From Hypholoma sublateritium FD-334 SS-4 (lineage: Eukaryota; Basidiomycota; Agaricomycetes; Agaricales; Strophariaceae): a stretch of DNA of 64,000 nucleotides. Below the pieces are notes generated by a model. It worked only from the letters and a program-made list of their open reading frames with translations, made no database searches and was not told the DNA's origin. Positions 33,684 through 45,665 of this stretch are shown piece by piece. The stretch covers positions 610,554 to 674,553 of the forward strand of contig KN817528.1 of assembly GCA_000827495.1 (NCBI GenBank), written 5' to 3'. Each line of letters starts with the position of its first letter. The stretch's first letter is position 1. The translations under genes and the position numbers were made by a program.

Positions 33684-34010
33684 ATATGTAGACCAGAGTA
33701 TGCGAGGCTTGTAGAACTGACAGTCTCTACAGTAATCATTATCAAGGTCAGAACTAGGTCAGAAGCAGTATTTTGGCAATATTGACACGAGTCCGAATGT
33801 ATTGGAAACCTTGTGATATAGAGAAGACTGCAGAGGCAGCATAATGCCACTTACTCGGTAATGTATATTTTCGAATAAAACATCAAGGCACATGTAGACA
33901 TAAACAGGCGGGTCTTGTGAATTTGCCAATCTGCGCAACGAAGTAACGCAAAGGCAGCAGTCGTACATGTATCAGATATATTGGATAAGTTGCTCCGCCT
34001 CGGTAATATC
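33684..34010. repeat. Partial tandem unit with two further sub-repeats
   Basis: Sub-repeats near 33708 and 33912 keep the pattern CTTGTxGAA...CCAATCTGCGCA...CAGAAGCAG...ATTGGA seen in units 1 and 2, spaced about 170-205 bp. The larger unit is not complete here. Confidence 0.6.
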
Positions 34011-34441
34011 TGTACATCCTGTGATATTGAAGATATCGAAAATTATGTTTCTCAAATCAATGGCTAAATCACGAGCGTAGGCCCTGTAGAGGCTGTCAGA
34101 TCAACTATGACTGACAGAAGAATGTCGTTGATTTATAATTTTGTGGAAATAGTAAGCGTTGCTAATGGACAAAAACCTTAGCTTAGATACAAAGGTATGT
34201 AATACTAATGTCTATGATAATCACAAATTTGGTCAGCATTATGCTGACACATATGCATTTTGCTGTACATTTGCGACCTTTTTCTGGTCCTAACAAATTT
34301 ACAAAAATAGGAAATGCAATACATTCTATAGGACATAATGCACACCGTTTATAAATGGATATTACGATCAAATGTGTAACAGCAATTACATGATCAAAGA
34401 GGATGTGTTTATAATATAATTACCAACGGTCAAGACGGTAG

Positions 34442-36119
34442 TCAGACACTTGTATTAGCATTATTCTGCAGAGCAGATCTCTTCGCTGCTGCTCTTTTAG
34501 CCTTGATCTTGGCCAGAACGCTGTCCTTAGAAATGGGCCTTGAATTTACGGTGTAGTTCGGAAACACCTGTCTATAGGTAGAGTTTGGGTAGAATATTAT
34601 GAGCCGAAAATTTAAAGTCAAGAAGTTATTTGGACCTACCGGTTCCACCAAGTTAATAGATGATCCACTTCGTTTACTTCCTCTGGATCTTCAAGGAGAT
34701 CAAGAATACTGTTGTAGAAGCACTCTGAATCTGTTATGGTGTCTGTACGGCTGAAGACGCTAGAGGAAGTCAGCGCAAATCGTGCCTTTTCATAATTTAG
34801 ATTAGGTATATTTGATGAAAATAATCGCGACAAATACACACTTGTGTGGCCGCATATGCAACGGATGCACGAGTCACACTGCTCATGCCGTGAATACGAG
34901 CATTTCCGGATCTCGTTGCCTTGGCTTCTCTATCGACTGAGCTCGGGGATGTGAATATATGCTTGAACGTCTGGGAAGTCATAGCGGTGGATATATGATA
35001 TATACATATATTCAAGGAAAACATGCAATGCTGACCTTGACTAGAATGTCACTTTGCAGTAGGCCTTTCCAAGGGTTTGCGTCGTCGTATTGATGAGAGC
35101 GGTACAAAAATATCGGCCACTGGTCACCAGGTACAGATAATTCGCCAGTACGTAGTTTCTGTTTGATCCTTATGATATTTCGCTTAAATAATATGGATAA
35201 AAAATATAAGTACACTCACTCTTGGTTTGACCAGTCAATTCCTGCAGGGCAGAGTAACTTCCCAGTAACCTCGTGATTGAATCCACGGACATTCTTTACA
35301 TTGCGTGGAATGGGAGGAGTAATCACTTCACCCGCCGGCGCAAGCCAGTCAATTATGGCTGATTTGAGGCTTTTTGTGTCGTCAGACCGCGCACTAGATG
35401 CACCCTTTTGCAACTAACGGTCGGAGTGAGAACAAGCTTTCGAGCTGTTAGTGTATGTCACAGAGAATATAGGCTCACCAGGGCTGCAATGTTGTAAACT
35501 TCTTCCTCTGATTCAGCCGTCATAATCCTCTCTTCGAGCCCAGGGACACATCTCAACAACGAGAGAAAGACTTTGTGTTCTTTTCGTTCCCTGTCGTTCG
35601 AAAACCTATGGTAAGCTTACTGAGACACCTACTGTTGCAATAGGCAAATTAGAAACACACTGTGTGGTAAAAGCTTCCTCTGGTTCCTCGGAGCGTTCCC
35701 CCGTACGTATAATACCGTTGTTTATCAAAGCATGCACATTGCAGAGCGCATGTATCGACCGCCCAAAATGGCGTCCATGATGGACAAGGGGATCGGTGGC
35801 GCGCCTGTATTTGGAGGAGGAGTTGAAATCAGGATCTTCACGGTCCTGCGGGTATGGCCTCTGAAGCCATGGATGGGATGAACTTACGGCTTCTTTCTTG
35901 GGCCAAGTCGCAAAGCGTCTTGTGAAGATGGGCCTCCATTCTCGTCGGCCATGTAGTAAATTGGAGTCGGAGTCGCGGCTGTATGAATATGAGCACTGTA
36001 TAAGTCAAAATGTCGAGTTAGAATATGTTTTCATGGACAGACTTAGTCGTCTATACGCAGCGGATGCCTTTATAGAGATGCGTAGCCGCTGCGGATGTCA
36101 GGGTTTCCATTTCAATCAT
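34442..36119 (-). CDS. DUF6698-like fungal protein
   Basis: A multi-exon minus-strand gene. Confident exons read RREWRPIFTRRFATWPKKEA, then REDPDFN...HHGRHFGRSIHALCNV, then LLRCVPGLEERIM..., then LKSAIIDWLAPAGE, then KLRTGELSVPGDQWPIFLY with YDDANPWKGLL, then FKHIFTSPSSVDREAKATRS, then FALTSSSVFSRTDTITDSE with LLTWWNR, then QVFPNYTV and a basic tail ending at 34442. This order matches what I recall of the agaricomycete DUF6698 family, which has many copies per genome and no known function. The first well-supported exon ends at 35995; the ATG at 36119 (next exon upstream) is a guess. It may be host or transposon-associated. Confidence 0.7.
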
Positions 36120-36849
36120 TTCCGCTATCAAGCGCGCTCACCAGTAAGCTTATTAGCGTCGGCGATATTATCCTATTTCATAATGCTTTCGTTAAGGTCA
36201 ACCTGAGACTGCCAATCACAGTACCTAGACCATGTTACTCGTAACCGTGACCTTATCGAAACTGTGTTGTATCTTATGCCCCGCAGAGTTTTCCACAGTA
36301 GTGCAAGGCTATCGCTGGTAATTCCAGCAGTATTAGTTCCCTTTCCGCAATTATGAAAGATTGACTCGGCAAAGATTGCGCACCTGGCAGCCTGAAGCGA
36401 CGCCTCGCAAATTGCGCCCATCGCCACGGTCGCATTGTCAATTTGAATGCAACTGAGCTGTTCCTGGTGCCGCAGCAGAGAAAGAGAGGATCGCCAGTAA
36501 GAAATGCCGATTCCACAGACCAAACTCAGCTAGACTTGATGCTACTTGAAATCAACTAAGGCAATTCTGAGTTCAACACCTTTCAGCACTTCGATGAAAT
36601 ATAAGTTCGGTCCGATTTCCAAGGACGTTTCACTGGAGCCGCGCTCCGACTAGTATTCTCTTTTCTTTCGGGTTCCGCACCAGCCCCGGAGATTAGTCTT
36701 CGTGGGGTCGTACGAAAGCCGTGTAATGACGCTCTCGTGCTGGCCCGGGAGCAGCTGTTATGTACTGCTTTGGTAAGTACTAATCTGCTTTCTACTAGGA
36801 CTTTGGGATCCTTGTCAAGTCATTAATTACCGCACGCCACCGGCAGCGC

Positions 36850-37968
36850 ATGCCAAAAGGTCCGGCTGCGGCTGCGGGTGCTGCAAACGTCTTTTGTAGA
36901 CCGTCTCGGACTTGGCGACGGCAACTGCTATAACTTGAACGAACGGGAAGGAATCAAATTTCCATCCCATAAGGTCGTAGAGCCTCCTTTGGATTGCCAC
37001 TTTGAAATGCCCAAGCAGAACTCTTCCAAGAGACATCAGGCTGAGAAAATTTATGGCCGTGCTCTCAGACGTAATGGCGACCGATATATCCTTCCTCGGT
37101 CCCCAAGGTCGCCGACCATAATGTGGATGCAACAGGCTCGCACCTTGGATATTCCAGATGTCAATCATTTCCAGGACTACGTACCCACCGAAGGTACGAT
37201 TATCTTCTTATTGATAGGCAGCCGCCGGATGACTTCCCAATTTGACGCGCTTCCAGTGTCGCGCCTTGAAGTAGCACCTTTTCGAGCTGGATTACAGGCG
37301 GGAAGCTCTCCGAGTGAGTATTTCGAGTCATTCCTGCTTTTGACCTCACCTTGGCTATCGGATATTTAGCTGACGAGCGGGACTGGGACAGGTTCTCCAA
37401 ACGCAATCATTAATTCCATGGATCTAAACCTGGCGCCAACTTTTGATCCTTCGCGTAAAACCGCCACTAGTTTCTCGCAATTACACAGTTTGGACCTGTT
37501 TCCCGGGCTAGGGCTGGCGCCGGAAGATTTTTGGAAATTATTTTCAAAGTGTAAAGGTTGCCATAATTTGATGACCACAAGAACCGTACCTTTCCACATG
37601 TGCCCCAAAGTCGGTGAGTGGAGAAAAAAGGAAAAGCAGCACAGTTCATGTAGACGAAATTTCCCCTAGACAAGGATGATAGATGCAAAACAGACATTGA
37701 TCCTCAAGCATTTTTTCTTCCGCTAGTCGACGCACATAACGTTGGCCATGAGGCCGGTCTCCCTGAAGATGCCTTCAGAGCAATGTTCCATGCATGTGGC
37801 CAATGTGGTCGTTACATGACCAAACACTTATCTGTGCATCATAGCGACTGGGATGAAGACTACGAATCTGAATCCAATGGTCCCAGCAAATGCATTTACT
37901 TGCGCCGTCAAGAGGAGAAGGAGCTTATAAATGCTGAAGAGTATAAACAAATGCATGTCTGTCAGTAG
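36850..37968 (+). CDS. Uncharacterised protein with paired Cys/His finger-like motifs
   Basis: Proposed exons 36850-36859, 36900-37193, 37218-37313, 37392-37613 and 37670-37968 give an open 306-residue product. The 5' end (a 10-nt first exon with a 40-nt intron) is doubtful; the other junctions are better. The N-terminal half is conserved-looking (FEMPKQNSSKRHQAEKI, PTIMWMQQARTLDI, SRLEVAPFRAGLQAGSSP). The C-terminal half has two similar blocks: FWKLFSKCKGC...FHMC and FRAMFHACGQCGRYMT...HH, each with CxxC and a distal His pair or His/Cys. They look like two related zinc-binding modules. If the acceptor at 37371-37372 is used instead of the one at 37391, the protein ends at 37413. Function unknown. 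Confidence 0.55.
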
Positions 37969-38146
37969 ACTGCTCTCCTACATTGCGACAATGTGAACTA
38001 TTGGAAAGTATATGAGCATAATGGTATGGGAGAATAAATACGAGTTCCTACCGTGTCTGTGTGAGAGAGGATAGCGAAATGAAAGTTAGATGACAAAACC
38101 GATATCAAATGCTTTCTATCACGTTTATCTGAGTACTATGATACTT

Positions 38147-40759
38147 TTAATGAGGCAATACAATGTCCTTCAAAAATGCTTTCGAAACATCTGTGTTGTT
38201 GATAATTGCCCGCCGAACTACAGAATTCATCTTGCTTCGACTCCTCCATTGTGTGGTTGTTAATGGTAAGCCGCTTCCGATTTCGAGTTCTTGTAGACGC
38301 TTATCAAACCACACTTCTGAGCGCTCCTGCCAAAATGGTTGGCGCGTCAGCATGTCCCAAAGGTCGGGTAGAGGCCACCATGATTTTTTTGCTGTTTGCG
38401 TGCCCTGACCTGGGAAAGAAAGGTAAGCTCATCGATAAATTAGAATTTTAATTAATATCTTACCTGTATAAACATAGTACACACCACATATGACTTCCAT
38501 TTCGTGGGTTGTCAACACATCATCGATGCAGAACCCATCTCGTCCCCCACTAAATGACCTGCATTGTCGATAAACTGTCGCCATGGGAGTCGGACCAGCC
38601 AGAACATCTTGAAAACTTGCATGTTCCATAGCCAGTCGCCACAGAATGCCTCCGCGCATCAAAGCTTGTCTAGCAACACGAGGGCTGCGTAGGATCTCCG
38701 CGCGCTCATGACAATAAATACGGTAATCCTCCACAGAAAATTGATAGCTACTCAGCCGGAGACGAGAAATGCCCGGAGGTGATGGTAGAATTTCGAAAGG
38801 TTCGAAATCCATGACAGTCCAAAACGGAGACCCCTGGTTCAAGAGTTCTTGAGCTATGTCGTAGTCACACAACTTGTCGTCGAGGCGCAAAATCATTAAA
38901 GCCAGGTTGACATCGGTCACACATATGTGCCATTCAACTGTTGCTTCTCCTTTGAAATCAAATATATAGGCATCTCCAGGTAATCGGTGCAAAAACTTTA
39001 AGCGCCTGCGGTGCTGAATACTCCGTGGATTGCCTCTGGCCAAGTCAAACAAGACATTTGAAGGGGGAATCCATGGTGATTGCGACATAGACCAGAAAAA
39101 ATTTGCCGCATACCGGCCAAGCGGGGTTTCTACATACTTGTGCATCAACTGCACGTTGGAACAGCCAACCCCCAAGGTCAAGTCCTTTATTTGTTGTTCC
39201 GAGGGCTCGGGTAAATGAAGGCGAACAGAAGGCGGAGGCGCAACAAACCCAAAGAATAGATATAACAGGTCTGCCGGTGAATGTTGTTCTGGCAGATACA
39301 CAGCGCAATCCTCCACGAAGGCACCAGGATGATCTGCTCTCTCATGACTGCCTTCCGGCGCATTGGTACTGCTACGCAAATGAAAAAGAGGCGGAGGAGA
39401 ATCTTCACGCAAGAGGGATGACCGACATGATCCTGAGATAGGAGGCAAAGTAGGCGAAGGGACTGGAACATCAGGTGCTGACGGCGGTGGACCCGGGCCT
39501 ACAGGGAGGATGGGTTCTTCATCTTCATCATATGCTGCCTGCCTTTCTTCAGCGTCAAGATCTCCCATATCAGTACAGCAATCCCATTCATTGGAACATT
39601 CATCGAAGACCTTTTGATGTTTCCCGTACTCGTCGAGTGTCTCATTTCTAAGCCGCTTGAGAACAGCGGTGCGTTGCCAGTTGCCGTTGCCATCTTTTTC
39701 CCAATGAAACACCTTCATGGGAGGCTTATTGATGGGCATAGGCCCGGTAGTGCGGCGGGCACGGTTTGCGAAAAAGGTTGTCCATGGTTGATTATCCTCC
39801 TCTAAACCCTGAGCGATTGATGGGGCAGGGCCCGGAACAGCGCTCAAAAACGAGTGTGCGCGCTGTAGCAGGTGAGCCGGAGGTGTGTATTTCGCCCAAT
39901 AGCTGGGGTTCCGCCGTGCTTCCGATTCTTCCGCAGTACCCCAAGGGTACCAAATTGGTATGTTAAGGCGGACGAAAAAATCGATGGTGGGCTGCTCTTC
40001 CGAGCTACATAGATCGATAAACACACCAGCACGAGGAAACCAAGAACTGAACTGTCCCAGTTGTTGCCGAACCCCTGCCAAAACGGCTTCATCTGTGTGC
40101 TGCACGAAGGTTGTATACCACTTCGGGACCAGCATATCATCACTATCCCCGTCATAAACCTGAGCTATTGCAATGCCCAATGACACCAAGGCCATCCACA
40201 TCGCAAACCAGTTACGACATCGTTTTTCCGCGCGCAGGAACTGAGATGGATATTCGAAGGCATCTTGACATGCAAGGGATGTTCGGATTATCGGAGACAT
40301 GTCCGGGATGCAATATGTCGATTGGAAGGATTTGAATATATGGGCAAGAGTCGTTTCGAGGCGGTTCCAGGTGAGAGCATCATTGGAGTCCATTTGTACC
40401 CGCCGTCTTCTACGAGTACCTGTTTCCAGAAGGTTGCCGTATAGCTGGTGAAACGGCGGGCTGCCGAACTGAGGAGATAGTGGTAAAAAGGGCAGGTACC
40501 CTGTCTCTGTCCTCCACCATTGGGGATTATGGAGTTCTTCGACATCGTCTTTCAATGGGTCGCGAATGTATTGAGGATTCTTGGGTGGAAGTGAGGGCGT
40601 CCTGGAGCTGTTTGGCGAATAGTATATATCTGCCCCAATTACGACCGCACGCGCATTGCCTCCGTGAATCGGTGTGTTGCTGGTGTATTGTATTGCCCTC
40701 TGGAAAGATGTAGGAGGAGATATATGTACCTGTTGCGCGTCGCCAAATAAGCGAACCAT
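38147..40759 (-). CDS. Large uncharacterised agaricomycete-specific protein
   Basis: Two exons: 40759-38464 and 38409-38147, joined by a 54-nt intron, give 852 residues. Its composition is that of a globular protein, with a Pro-rich acidic linker in the middle (EERQAAYDEDEEPILP, PGPPPSAPDVPVPSP). Characteristic segments are WFPRAGVFIDLC, IPIWYPWGT, FWSMSQSPWIPPSNVLFDLA, ALMRGGILWRLAMEHASF and, across the intron, VYYVYTGQGTQTAKKSWWPL with WFDKRLQELEIG near the end. I recall similar proteins in many copies in mushroom genomes, often near mobile DNA, with no assigned domain. The start at 40759 is the first ATG of the open frame. Confidence 0.75.
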
Positions 40760-42479
40760 TTAAGCTGTTCGCGAGATCGCAAACAGAAAACGATATAATG
40801 GCCAGGGGATAGAAGCGCGCCGACGTTCAGTAGATGCTGATAACGGGGAATTGAATGACCGTCCGATGGGTAAAGTCACGACGGTTGAGATATGACGATC
40901 AAATGACCAGGATATTGCGGTGGCCCGCCAAATGAAAGCGCCCCGACTAACTATGAAATCACAGAAAGTCGAGAAGCTGGCCCGGGTGATTTGAAGACCT
41001 ATTGGACGAAAGACCGCGAAATATGGGGTCACAGGGAAAAGATGGCTGTGAGAGCGCTAGCCGTGAGATCACAACTATGTATTCGCGAAGGTTTGGAGGA
41101 GAGCGTGGCGCGGTTGAGATGAATTCGAGCTCGCGTGAAAGTCACTGGCCAAGTTCAATTTACTTAGCCGCAGCGCGTCGTGCGCCGGACGTTGCCGCGT
41201 CGGAGTTTGGTTCACCCCTGATGCATGATGGCATGATGGCCTGACGGCAAACACTATGATGCCCACTCGATTCAATCTGCGATCATCTCAACCCTGCGCT
41301 GCCATGGAGCTCCATGGCAGCGCACCGGCAGCTGTTCCGATCTCCTTGGTACATGGTACATCCCCACTTCGAAAGCAAGCACAGTCATAGCACCAATGCG
41401 GTCACCCTACTAGTGAAATTTGGTCAGGACTTCCTAGGTATGCGACAATTCCCATGTGAATTATGAAGTTATACTCGGAAGTTGATTAGACTCCATATTC
41501 CAGTCTGCTGAGGAAGACCTCGACAAAAACCCCTTTGAGATGACCTCTAAAGCTAAAGTAGTTCGTTGTCCAGTTCTATGCGAATGCGACCGATGCGGGG
41601 GATGCAAATCAGGGACATGAATCAGGGATTCATCACTATCGCGCTCTAGTTCCTCTGCGCCCTCAAATAGTCGTGAATTCTTCTATGAGCAACTTTGGCT
41701 CCGATCAAAATATCCAGGCGGGCGAGGGATTGGACTGCACAGGAGCAGCGGCGGGATTGCGTAGAAACTGCCCTTGTTTCGACGGCTTCTTTATCAATGC
41801 TCTAGCGTCGTTGACGCCCTCATCGTCCCACTCGCTATTTACAACAAATACACAATGCTCTGCAGATTTAATGTTAGGCGATGCACAGGGTGACGTGCCA
41901 CTGCTGCCAATGCTCTAGAGGTCCATAAAGTCGGACACTGCCACCCGGTCAGTCGAGGTGGCTATCAAAAATTCTTGCCCTATTGATGACGGATACCGGC
42001 CGACCGTGGACGGGCGAAGCAAAGGAATTGAATGAACACGGCGCCCAAATCGGGATTTATCTGGTAGGTCAAATCCCTACGAAGTTCCGAAGCGGTAGCT
42101 GGTAGTCGCCACCTTACGCATGCGATTCTAGCTTTGAGGGCGAGGACCCGCCGGTTTCTTGCTGAAAGGTTGCGCGCCTTGGGAGAGTGCAGCTCCGCGA
42201 CGAGGGTTCAGAACGCCGAATAGTGTATGCTCTGCGGTCAGCATTCTGAGGCAACTGCCGTTGACGTCAGCAACGGCACCCCCGAACCTGCTACGGTCCG
42301 CCACGGACGTCCCGGACATAGGGGAATACTATGCACGATGTCGGCATTCGCCCAGCGCTCGCGTGTAAGTATGGCACTGGCTTGTTGTGTGCGCACAGGC
42401 CACTTGATTTCACTTATATAGCCGTCATAAAACGCGGTAGCCCAGGGTAGCCCTTGAATTCGCCTAAGTATATATCGTC
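40760..42479. other. Intergenic region with no convincing gene
   Basis: Only short ORFs of up to 81 codons. It separates two divergent genes, so promoters for both must lie here. A local palindrome, CTGCCATGGAGCTCCATGGCAG, is at about 41299-41320. Confidence 0.5.
42415..42420 (+). promoter_or_regulatory. TATA-like element before the PHD-like gene
   Basis: TATATA lies about 60 bp upstream of the ATG at 42480. Motif match only. Confidence 0.35.
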
Positions 42480-44319
42480 ATGTCAACAAACCCGAACGCC
42501 AATACGACCCAAACCGCTGGTGAACCTACGCTTGATGCGGCGCAGCCTGCTGGACCTCATCCCATCAGACGATCAACCCGTATTTCGAACAAGGTGGTCA
42601 AATCGACCAAGGGGACCTGCGGCGAAGTTGCTTAGCGTGTTTCACTAACAAATCGTTCGGATTCTCTGCTAGCCGGTATCGCCGATGACGAGCGCCACGA
42701 CCTTAGCCAACCTTCCAAGACCATCACGGTTAGGCAGCCGCATGGTAATGGTATCATCTACGTTACAGAAACGGTGTTGCAGCAGTATGTGCGCGTCACC
42801 GTTAGAGGACACACGATGGAGGACAATTCGGTATTCTTATTTTGATAACAGAACGAAATCTGTCAACTCTAATCCATGATTAACAGTGGTGCTCCAATTG
42901 CCGGAATGGCGGATATCTTATTGTCTGCAGCAGTTGTAATGAACGAGCATTCTGCAATGCATGCTTAGAATTTTCTACTGAAGGCGATGATTCTTTCCTG
43001 TGCCCCATCTGTTACTATAAAAAAGCTGTTGATGCTTCCAGCAAAAAGCGCACAAAATATGAGCCCTATGTAAGTTTCTGCGAATAAATACTTGGATTAG
43101 CGCACCATAGCATTGACGTCGTTTCATGTAGCCCTACACATTCTGCCAAGCCATGTCCACCCGAGAGAATTTCGCAAAAGTTTTGTTAGAGCCCATTGCG
43201 GTTATCTCGATTCATTTGCGTGGTTGGCCGGTGTATGAGACCCCTGCCAGCGTCGCCTACGAGTCTCTTGTTTCATGGTTGAAAGGCAACGTAGTTCTCA
43301 TAGAAATCGATTTCGATTTCACTACGTCCACTACTAAGAAGAATTTCACCGCGCGACTCAACAAATTACTTGGTGAATTTCGCTCGGGAGGACCTCTCGA
43401 AAAGTGTGTTTTCTCAATGTTATCATTTAAGTGTTCACCGACTCATCAGCGTCTCGTTAACAGGTTCACTCGGTTTAGTATATATTTATCAACACATTCT
43501 GACCCATTCAGTGGCGACCTCCACATTGGACCTACACCCAGCTGCGGGGCATCCCCTATCGACGAGGTAGTGAGCCACGTAGAGATTTATTTCGTTTTTG
43601 CTGATAAATGTTATAGGTCTTTGATATTCTGTTTCCACCAACATTTCAAGCCCTTCTTCGTCGTCACCCTAGAAATATGTTGAATTTGATGGCTTGTGGA
43701 GCGGTTTCCAATGTCGCAGAGTCCAACAAAGCCGTTCAACATTTCTCCAACAAGTAACTTGTTTTTTTGAAATGAAAGATAATGATTTAGAACTAAAGAG
43801 TATTTCTTCCACTGCAGGTCCTTCTTTTCGCATATATATGCCTACACGCAATCTGACTTTCAGCCGTCATTGACTTTTCCATTCTGCCAAAGGCTCATGG
43901 TGAATTTTTTCATCTACGGGCGAGATTCAGTGCACACAGCGCTGCAGGACAGCCAAAGTCTTGGATCTCACACGGGATTGATGGAATTCACTCCCTCGTT
44001 ATTTTCTGCTGTTTCCAACACGTCGCCTCGCTTTTTTGCCTGGTCCCATGCATCCAGATCTCCTATGGGAACTCGTGTAAAGCCTCAGTGCGAATGCAAG
44101 CGCCTCGACACAATCAGTATCACAACTACCGACCAATCACTGTTTCTAATCACGCATCGGTGCACCGCCAAAGATTGTCGAGCTACAACGACCTATACTC
44201 TCCCGGATGGCGCAGATTGGATCGGAGGCTATGTGCCAGGCAAGAGTTCGCATGGAAATTGGTTCATGATGCCTTGGCTCCCTCGCACTGCAGACACTAA
44301 GCAGAAGGATGCCCAATGA
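42480..44319 (+). CDS. Cys-rich PHD/ADD-like zinc finger protein
   Basis: Proposed exons start at 42480 (3' end unsure), then 42673-42830, 42887-43069, 43132-43566, 43617-43753 and 43818-44319. The N-terminus is basic (PIRRSTRISNK). Exon 3 encodes eight cysteines in four CxxC pairs: WCSNCRNGGYLIVCSSC, then CNAC, then CPIC. This resembles a PHD/ADD-type finger in which the usual His is Cys. Downstream there is an alpha/beta-looking region (IAVISIHLRGWPVYETP, LVSWLKGNVVLIEIDFDF), and near the C-terminus RVKPQCECKRLD and HRCTAKDCRATTTYTLP, a second Cys cluster. PHD-like fingers read histone tails, so a chromatin role is possible. The first intron does not join exon 1 and exon 2 in frame with any strong donor I can see, so the 5' end may be mis-modelled or damaged. 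Confidence 0.65.
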
Positions 44320-45665
44320 TTATGGGAAGAATATTATTTGCTATAACGTGTGACATGGGTTTATTGTGAATGAAATTCAAGTTGCCAGCAGTATTAGGGG
44401 TAACACAGATAACCAAGTTACAATCAGAAATTGGTCCGGATTTGTCACCGACAAACATGCTAATAAGATAATGTTAATCTGCGGCGAGGAGCGCATCGAA
44501 GTGGCATGGATGTTGGTCAATGCATGAAGACTAAGCACATAGACAACAACAGAGAGCATTTGCATAACATTGTGCACTTGTCGCTTGCGGATTGCAATGA
44601 ATGACGCAAAGACATGGATGTATTACACTATGGAATACAAACTATTATCTATCCAATGGCTACGACTCGCGCATGTGTACGAGAACAGCTCGTGTCTCAG
44701 CGTCTGGCGTACCCTGACGACCTGAGGCAATGCCAGCTAACACGATGTGGCGCCACGTCACTCATCCGCGTACATGAGTATCAGAGTGGGTGTTAACGAT
44801 GGGAAAGAGGGGGTGCTTCACCGACAATAATAGAGTCCGCCTGAATCCACGTCTGGCCACCCTATGAATCTAATGCTGAAGAGCCAGCACCACACTGGAT
44901 ATCCTGAGCGGGGATGAAATCGTCAAGCAATGCGTAGTGGTCGTTCTTCGATGAAGCGTTGCCGTATATAATGAACTACGTGTTTCAGTCAGCGGAAAAA
45001 GATACGATAAAATGGTTACTCACTGGTGCAGCGTCCACAATATGGTCCAACACCTCCGATCGTGTTACTGAACCCCCCCCCTACTGTCAAAGCCGTGATA
45101 CAAGGCATAAGACGCCACATCGCCTAATTCTGCGCATGCGGTTGTAGGTGAAGGTTAGAAACATACTAGCAACGACGACCCGCACTTTATAAACAACTGA
45201 GTCATGTGATGTGTCAGATTATTGTCAATCCAATGACGGCTTCGTTTGATACGCGCGACTCTTGCGCGACTCGGTGTATTAGCAAGGACAGTTCTCGCTA
45301 GCAACTTGCCAGCCAAAACATATGTCCAAGCGAGAGCTTCGAAGTAAGGGCTCGTAGCACGATTACGTTTCTTCTCAGCATGCGGCGAGAGATCGGAAGA
45401 AACCTAAGACACAATGTTTTGTTGGGAGGGAAAGCGTTCGGTAAAAATAGCTCACGATCTATTTATATATCATCCCCGGAATTGCCTGGCGAGGCGACAG
45501 GCTTGTCCGGCTGATTTGCAACTGATTTGTTGCTTGCGCGCTAGCAAGGTGGTAGTGTATGGCGTTCAAAGTGCACAAAAAATAAACCGCGCACAATTTA
45601 AGGGTCCGCGATATAATTTTCGTACATTTTTGTATATCCGCTCTATTTAAATGTTGAGATACAGC
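44320..45665. other. Intergenic region with no gene seen
   Basis: Short ORFs only. Nothing recognisable on either strand. Confidence 0.5.

Larger units (their letters stand above)
32259..34441. other. AT-rich region dominated by a tandem repeat array
   Basis: See the repeat entries. No full-length gene is seen. Minus-strand ORFs here are short (60-90 codons). Confidence 0.6.

Noticed and set aside
32344..34010. CRISPR-like or centromeric array
   Set aside because: Eukaryotic context, repeat units far too long and diverged, no short identical repeats with unique spacers. Only two to three units, so no satellite-scale array.
36173..36523. 116-codon minus-strand ORF upstream of the DUF6698-like gene
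   Set aside because: No motif, and I could not splice it to the next gene in frame.
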